The notes below the pieces were generated by a model. The model was not told the origin of the DNA and ran no database searches. It was given only the letters and a program-made list of their open reading frames with translations. The translations under genes were made by a program, and so were the position numbers. Shown here in pieces: positions 20,089-25,896 of a DNA stretch of 25,896 bases (the first letter of the stretch is position 1; each line of letters starts with the position of its first letter). Source of the stretch: Coptodactyla brooksi (lineage: Eukaryota; Arthropoda; Insecta; Coleoptera; Scarabaeidae); the NCBI GenBank assembly GCA_033557675.1, contig JAWQRM010000236.1, positions 1 through 25,896 of the forward strand, given 5' to 3'.

Positions 20089-23000
20089 TTAAAAGTCGTC
20101 ACCTAACAGTCTCCTTATAACCTTCCTAGGGTCGACTATCACGAACTTGCGAATGCCCCACATCAGCTCTTCAAACTGAACGCTGTTCAGGAATTCGTGC
20201 ATGAGCACGATGTCGTCAAACTCGGGATTCTTCAATTCCTCATAAACGCACTCTAACCTCTGCCGAAACGTCACCTCCCCGACGTTTTGCGCGACGGCCT
20301 GCCAAGGCATCGACGCCATCAGCACCGTAAAGATAATCTCGAACAGCAGGAAATAGACCAACGGCGGGTTCCTGTATGCCTCGTGGTCGATTTCCACGTT
20401 CGAGAATTCCTCGTGAAAGAAATCGCCGTAGTACTCTCCCTCGTACATGTCCGCCGGCCCGTAACTCCTCATCAACCGCTCCAAGTATTCCATGCTCTCG
20501 CTCGCAAAGGCGTCCTCCGTCGGAGGTTCGGGCTGGGGCGGCCCTTCCGAATATCCCCTTTTCGTCGTCGCCTGCTCGTCCTCCTTCAGGTCCGTCAAAT
20601 AGCAACTGTCGCACTCGTGGACGGTCGTATCTATTATGGAATCGATGACCTCCCCCACCGTGCTCAATTTCTCCTTTTCCTGTAACTGGAACTGCAGCTC
20701 CTCTTCGAACTGTTGGCGTTTCCGTTCCCTTAGGGTTTCGACGAACGCTTCGCCGACGTCCCGTTGGTAGCACACCAATTTCCCCACGGACAGAGCTAAC
20801 GCCTTGGCTACGCCCTCTGTCGTCGTCGTCCCTTTGCAAAAACCGAGCAGGAGTTGGGTGTAGTTGACGGTCTGTTCGTTCAAGGCGTACATGTCGAAAA
20901 GAATCTAGTTCGGTTCCAACGAACAATTAATATCATTACGTAATGATGCGCGCATTCAATAAAAAAAAACCTCTGATAGACTTTTTTCTTTATATTTCGT
21001 CACCTTCAAAGGGCTCGAGAGTTGTTAAAGAACGATTATTAATACGTAGATCGCCAAACCTTAGGGTAACCCGTGAAACCGGCGGCATTATAATTTATCC
21101 AAAAAGCTGCGGAAGTAAGCTTTACGTCCGACCAGAGGTTGTTATTCATTTTGGAATGCAATATAGTAATAATAAATGTACCTTCTTAATTTTGTAATAT
21201 CTAACCAGGTCCTGCGGGTTGGTCTTATCGAATTCCTTCTCAAACCAAAACTTGATAGACTGGTATTGGTAATCGTAGACGAACTCTTTGGCGTCCTCGT
21301 CCAATTCCCTAAACTGCCTGCGCATGTTCATCATCTCCTCCTCGCTAGGAAACGAAATGCACAAATTGTACAGGACAAAGTCCTTCCAGTCGACCTTCTC
21401 CGTGTTCCCGAAAAACTCGCAACTAAGCCTGTTCATGTTCTTGTACGAGAGCTTCGCCCAGGTTTCCGGGACGACGGGCTTGCCGCCGTCTTCCGGCACG
21501 TACACGATCATGTCCTGCAGCAGGAAGGAGAACGCCTGCTCCGGGATCACGCCGGTCGGCGCGAACTTGAGCATGACCGTCACGAACTTCTCCAGCTGCT
21601 CGATGCTGAACGACTCGGGCTGCTCGTACTCGACGACGGCCTCCGCGGTCATGGGCAGCGCATCCTCGAAGAACAGCACGTTCGGGTCGACGTAGAAACC
21701 GTCGCCGCGCAGCGTGAGCTGCGGCTGGATCGGCACCTCTTCCTCCACCGCCCTCGAGATCACCTCGCAGCAACGCGCCACGCTCTGCAGCTCCTTCTCG
21801 TAGCGCTCCTTGATGTCATTGTAGAGGCCGTGGAACGTGTTTATGCTGCACGTGAACATGTCGCGTATGTCCTCGGCAAACAGCGACATCAGCATGTTCA
21901 GTCGCAGGAGAGTGCGCGACTTTTCGCCCTCGACTGCCGCCGTCCACTCACGGATCAGCTTCGGACCTGCGCATCAAAAGCCCTTACGTCGAGGCCTTAT
22001 GGGATCTCAATCGAAGAGGATTTTGTATAATTTTATAAATTTTCATAGATTTTGTACAGAAGTGGTCACAAAATTTAATATATCAAAGGTACATATCTAT
22101 TAGTGGAAAGTAGCCTATTATCGGATACTCTGTGGTTTTGATTTATAAAAAAGTAAATATGACTACGGTTAGAGCAACTTCTTGTCAAATTGGCTATCTG
22201 CAAGTCGTTTGTGTTTATTAAGACCAATTTTCTAGAAGTTCAAAGATGAGTGAAAAATCGTGGAAAATTTGTGAAAGTACAAAACTTGTTGTTCCTAACA
22301 AGGTTCCTTAATATTGGACTGTTCCGTAATATTGGGAAGACAAACCAAAAAGCATTCAAAGTTATAGATTTATTAATGAAAAATAAGGAGTTATTCATAT
22401 TACAAACATCACAACAAACAACATAAACATCTACTTGAGAAATATAGGTAAGTAGATTAATTTAATATCCACAAAGTTGGATTCAAAATATCCTTAATGA
22501 TCTAAACGCATTCCACAAATAAAAACATATTGCAGCGAATTCAGGCTTTTCACCTGGTATTTAAACATATAAATACTTCAACTAGGTACTCCAAAAGGTT
22601 TAACGGTAGTAACAGCACTTGTGGCATCTTAAGTATAAAGAATAATAATTAGTTTTCGGTGATCATGATATACATACAATATCTATTGAAGTTATGAGTT
22701 AATTGTTAGCACAAACTACCACAGAACAACACTTTCCATGGAAATGCCACTTTTGTACATTTTGTAGTAAACTATACACGTAGTCAGCTATTGAATTAAC
22801 ATACCACAGATACATGGCAATACTTATCTTCAGAAATAACCAACTATGCGATATTAGGAACCTATATGATAATAGGCTACTTTCCTTTATTATTCAAGAA
22901 AATTTGAAACCTCGGCAGTTGCCGCGGATATGCATTTATTGCATACCGGTTGGGAAAGTCTTGGTCGTCTCATAGGACAAGCACACGTGACTCCCACCAC

Positions 23001-25896
23001 GAGTCCGAGCGCTTAGTAGATTTCTGATGTCTCGGGAGATGCACAACTAGCGCTGCTTGACATCGTCCTACGTACAATTATTTTTTAACTACTAACAACA
23101 ATTCGACGGACTTAAACTTCAAATCCGCAAAGTCCGTAAGTTCGTAACGGACTTAAAGAATGCAATATCCCTATGAGACGACGCGCAATTTCCTCCAGGG
23201 TATGTTGTAAGACGTATTGCTTTTTTGACGTTGGACTGCTCTTATCATTCCTAAGTCGATCAAGTTTATCAAGGAAATTAACTATCAATTTTCAAACTGA
23301 AGGAAATACCCACCCTGTTCCCGTACTTCCGGTTCCGGAGCGGAAAATTTAGGCCACTTTTTTTCATTCTTAACCTGTTTGGTCTCCTTCATGGGCTTCG
23401 CTTTTTTCCCCGGCTGTATGGCCGCCTCGATCTTCGCAATTTCCCTCTTGCTCTGCTCCTCGTACGACCTGACGTGCTCCAAAGCAACGTACAAATTATC
23501 GGCGACGGTCCGGTGGTACGGGGTCTCCTCCAGCACGAAACCGCAATCGTTAAGCATATCCCTGACAAATTCCTTGTATATCGACGCGTTTTCGCATTCG
23601 ACACACGCCGAGATGTGAATCTGCTCCAGAAGGACTTTCTCCAGAATCTCCGCCTGGCACGGCATCTCGGTCACCATCGCCGAATAGTAATCGTCGAGAA
23701 GCTGTATCGTGTCGGCGCACCTGTCGAGCTCCAGCTGCATGGCCGTGATGAACACGTTGGCCAGCTCGCATGCCTGCTTCGCGACCCAGTCCTGCACGAT
23801 CAGGTTGTTCCGTTCGGTCTCGGCTTCACGCATCCTCCGGTCGCAGATCTCCCACAGCTTCTCGCGGAACTCGTACACTCTGCAGTGCAGCTCTGCCTTC
23901 ACCTCGTCGTCGTCCCTCAGGTCCGCGTCTATTGAGTTGTAGAAGTTCTGGAAGTTGAACACGTACGTCTGCTTTTCGTCCGGCCGCGCTATGTAGTCCC
24001 TCAGGTATCGTCGGACAAAGTCCATGTACGGCACGACCGTCCTCCACATCAACCGCTTTCGGAAGAACAGCTCCCTGAAATCGTACACGTACACTTCTTC
24101 CACATTCTCCCAGAGAGTCGCTAGGGACACCTGCAAGAAACGTACGAAAAATTTCCTATCCGTATCCTTGGATCCTTATGACTTTTGAATAGCGGACGAA
24201 AGGTAGTTTTCGATGTAGACAACGGAAGGTTCATTTATGCCCTTGCATTACTAAAGTTTAAGTTAGAAGAACTTGAAACTATCAATGGAACTATGGTTTT
24301 GGGTGACATATTTTTCTCAGGCATAAATTTCAATTTTGAGTTATAACTGTCAGTACATTGTTGCCGCGGTACAACTCATTTCAGAAATAGACTCTTCCTA
24401 TTCATAATAAATTAATTTGTTACTATTTAATAATACTTATGTTTAATAATAATATTTGGAATAACCAAAAGAGCCAATTCTCTCTTATGCAACGTTAGGA
24501 AAGCCTTCTTTTTTATAGACCAACAACTATTCCTTAAGTTTACAAAACATGCGTCCGACCACTATTGGAATATGGCGACCAAATTTGGTTGAATATATGA
24601 AAACTAACAAAGCCACAGTTTGAAAAAAACCCCCGGGAAATGGAACTGGAGACAATAAATCACCTTGCCAGAAATAATCTTTTCACGAACACTGCCCAAA
24701 CATAACCAGATTGTGAGATAGACGTACAAAAGTTCTTCAGGACTTACTATCTGTATGTAAATTTGTAAATAATAATATTGAAATTCAAATGAATTACAAA
24801 TATGGGACAAATATAGTTTTCAGATATTACGGATACCTGAAAATAATCGGGAAGCGGTAAGTCAACGTATAAGTACTCCTTGGTTCCTGGTACCGGCTCG
24901 GGCATTTCTACAAACTCGACGACGCTCTCCGGCACGGGAGTGGGGACCTGCGTCTCCTTGTCGGCGTGTTCGATCGCGACGTGGGCGCCGTCCTCTATCT
25001 TCCCCTTCTTCTTTCCCTTCCTGTCGCCCCCGCCGCCCTTGTCCTTCTTGGCTTTCTTATCGATCTTCTCCTTACTTTTACCCTTCCCCTTTCCCTTCTT
25101 CTTCTCCTCCTTCCCCTTTCCCTCGTCGGCTTTCGACGATTTCTCCTTTGCCTTCTCCTTCGCCTTCTCCTTCTTCTGCCCCTTCTTCGATCCTTTGGTC
25201 TCGTTGGCCGTGTCCGGCTGAATCATGTCGGCCTCTAAGTACAGGACGGTGTCGCCAAACAGTTGCAATGACGATTTCGGCGGAATGGAATATTCCCCCA
25301 AGATCAATTTGCCTAGGTGTTTTATGGCAGGGAAGTCGAGCATTTTGTAGTAGAGCGTGTAGTGGCAGCCCTGGTTCTGATAGAAAATGTCCAGGGGGCT
25401 CGGTGTGTCCTGCTTTTCTTGCTCGACGTCGACGGCGCACGAGTTGGCCAGCGAGTCGACGTCTTGCTTCAGTTTTACCAGGGCCGTCAGGTACGTGTCG
25501 TAATCTTCCTCGGGCGGGACGACGTCCGGATTGGTTAACAGTAGGGAAGTTCGAAACGCGCGATATTTGTCCGAGTACAGCGAGTTCTGCTCGAGGTGTC
25601 TAACCGTCAAGTCGGCCAGGTCTTTCAGCTTGACCGTCGGCTGATCTACGAGGGCGTCACCGAAGAGTTCCGCGGACGATTCGGGATCGGCATCGGCGAA
25701 CGGGTCTCTCGCGACGCTGTCGCCCGTCCCGCCCAGCTTGTTCGAAAATTCCTTCGAGTATAGCGTCGGGGGGCATTCCTGCGAAGACGGCTCTTCCTCC
25801 CGGACGCGCTCGGGATAGCCGTCGGCCGTCGCGTCACCGTAGTAATCGTCCGGTCCGACGGTCGACGCCGTCGAGGTCGCAACGTCGCCCGCCGGC
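20089..25896 (-). CDS. SPEF2: Sperm flagellar protein 2, C-terminal part; gene runs off the right edge
   Basis: SPEF2 (CPC1 in Chlamydomonas) is a large scaffold of the C1b projection of the ciliary and flagellar central apparatus, needed for sperm tail assembly. The last four exons on the minus strand are 25896(open)-24837, 24130-23314, 21966-21182 and 20904-20089, with a TAA stop. They join in phase with GT-AG borders to give about 1158 aa of an expected roughly 1800. Diagnostic segments are DLRDDDEVKAELHCRV followed by REKLWEICDRRMREAETER and TIQLLDDYY in the second visible exon, VDWKDFVLYNLCISFPSEEE in the third, and NYTQLLLGFCKGTTTTEGV in the last. The first visible exon has a Lys/Gly/Glu-rich low-complexity linker (about 25000-25210) ahead of VDLPLPDYFQ. 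The CH and adenylate kinase-like regions expected in the N-terminal half lie outside the window. No start codon is visible, and the open frame continues to the window edge. Confidence 0.9.
20905..21181 (-). other. SPEF2 last intron
   Basis: 277 bp, donor AAG|GTACAT and acceptor GAACTAG|ATT on the minus strand, phase 0. Nothing else was recognised. Confidence 0.7.
22105..22885. mobile_element. MITE-like element with perfect 18-bp terminal inverted repeats
   Basis: GGAAAGTAGCCTATTATC (22105-22122) is repeated exactly in reverse complement at 22868-22885. The 745 bp interior is AT-rich with no transposase frame. Weak further complementarity exists inward (ACTCTGTGG against CCACAGAT). I could not fix a target-site duplication, so the superfamily is unknown. 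Confidence 0.65.
22964..23182. mobile_element. Short inverted-repeat element
   Basis: GTCGTCTCATAGG (22964-22976) has an exact reverse complement at 23170-23182. Outward, GGAAA recurs on both sides at matching distance (22953 and 23193), hinting at 24-bp imperfect termini. It may be a 240 bp MITE or part of a larger nested insertion. Confidence 0.4.
24131..24836 (-). other. SPEF2 intron containing a retroelement scrap
   Basis: 706 bp, donor CAG|GTATCC and acceptor TTTCTTGCAG|GTG on the minus strand, phase 0. It joins PDYFQ to VSLATLWENVEE. It is mostly AT-rich, with a plus-strand reverse-transcriptase remnant at 24491-24600. Confidence 0.7.
24491..24600 (+). pseudogene. Non-LTR retrotransposon reverse-transcriptase remnant
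   Basis: In one frame 24538-24597 reads YKTCVRPLLEYGDQIW, close to the thumb-region motif YKTYVRPLLEYGSQIW of jockey/RTE-type reverse transcriptases. The preceding bases read DQQLFLKF in another frame, as expected upstream of that motif, so a one-base indel lies near 24540. A TGA follows at 24598-24600. It is a short, broken, antisense-intronic copy. Confidence 0.55.
25000..25210 (-). repeat. SPEF2: Low-complexity Lys/Gly/Glu-rich coding tract in SPEF2
   Basis: Within the first visible SPEF2 exon the protein becomes runs of K, G and E (for example KGKGKSKEKIDKKAKKDKGG), encoded by CTT/CTC/CCC-rich plus-strand DNA. The frame stays open and joins normal SPEF2 sequence on both sides, so it is a charged disordered linker and not an intron. 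Confidence 0.8.

Larger units (their letters stand above)
21967..23313 (-). other. SPEF2 large intron hosting inverted-repeat elements
   Basis: 1347 bp, donor CAGG|GTGGGT and acceptor ATGCGCAG|GTCCG on the minus strand, phase 1. The exon sequences on each side join as REQ-G-PKLIREW. It contains a 781 bp inverted-repeat element (22105-22885) and a second, shorter inverted-repeat pair (22964-23182). Confidence 0.7.

Noticed and set aside
20240..20926. 228-codon minus-strand frame overlapping the last SPEF2 exon
   Set aside because: Alternative frame of the same exon. Arg/Gly-rich, with no homology recognised.
21176..22030. 284-codon open frame on the plus strand
   Set aside because: Shadow of the SPEF2 exon 21966-21182. 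The translation is Leu/Arg/His-rich and matches nothing.

Overview
This window is nuclear DNA of an animal, almost certainly an insect. It carries interrupted genes with many 53-90 bp GT-AG introns, GC- and CpG-rich exons set in AT-rich introns, and transposon debris between and inside genes. A hymenopteran-like genome would fit the CpG-rich exons and tiny introns, but the order cannot be fixed by eye.

Positions 1-6600 hold no gene I can defend. This stretch has an AT microsatellite, long CpG-rich tracts with no recognisable protein, several perfect hairpins, a 620 bp TTAA-flanked inverted-repeat element (2854-3473), a promoter-like island (about 4530-5180) with CRE, CT/GA tract, E-box and two NF-Y sites, and a fold-back transposon relic (5969-6560).

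Three conserved genes fill the rest, and I worked out their exons by splice phase and homology. MBOAT7 (minus, 8737 to 6697, six exons, 479 aa) is a lysophosphatidylinositol acyltransferase. TSC2/tuberin (plus, 9716 to 19850, nineteen exons, 1800 aa) is the GTPase-activating subunit of the TSC complex that restrains Rheb and mTORC1. SPEF2 (minus, from beyond the right edge to 20089, last four exons, about 1158 aa) is a central-apparatus protein of cilia and sperm flagella. All exon phases join without a frameshift, and the lengths of the two complete genes are within a few residues of the vertebrate proteins.

MBOAT7 and TSC2 are head to head across 978 bp. TSC2 and SPEF2 are tail to tail, with only 238 bp between stop codons, so their 3' UTRs probably overlap. 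They are not a functional operon. The less ordinary content is in the non-coding DNA: a tRNA-like/SINE-like hairpin in an MBOAT7 intron, inverted-repeat elements in the large SPEF2 intron, a reverse-transcriptase scrap in another SPEF2 intron, a weak 5' splice site, and a pair of in-frame acceptors 15 nt apart in TSC2. I found no CRISPR array, no rRNA, no standard tRNA gene and no novel gene system.
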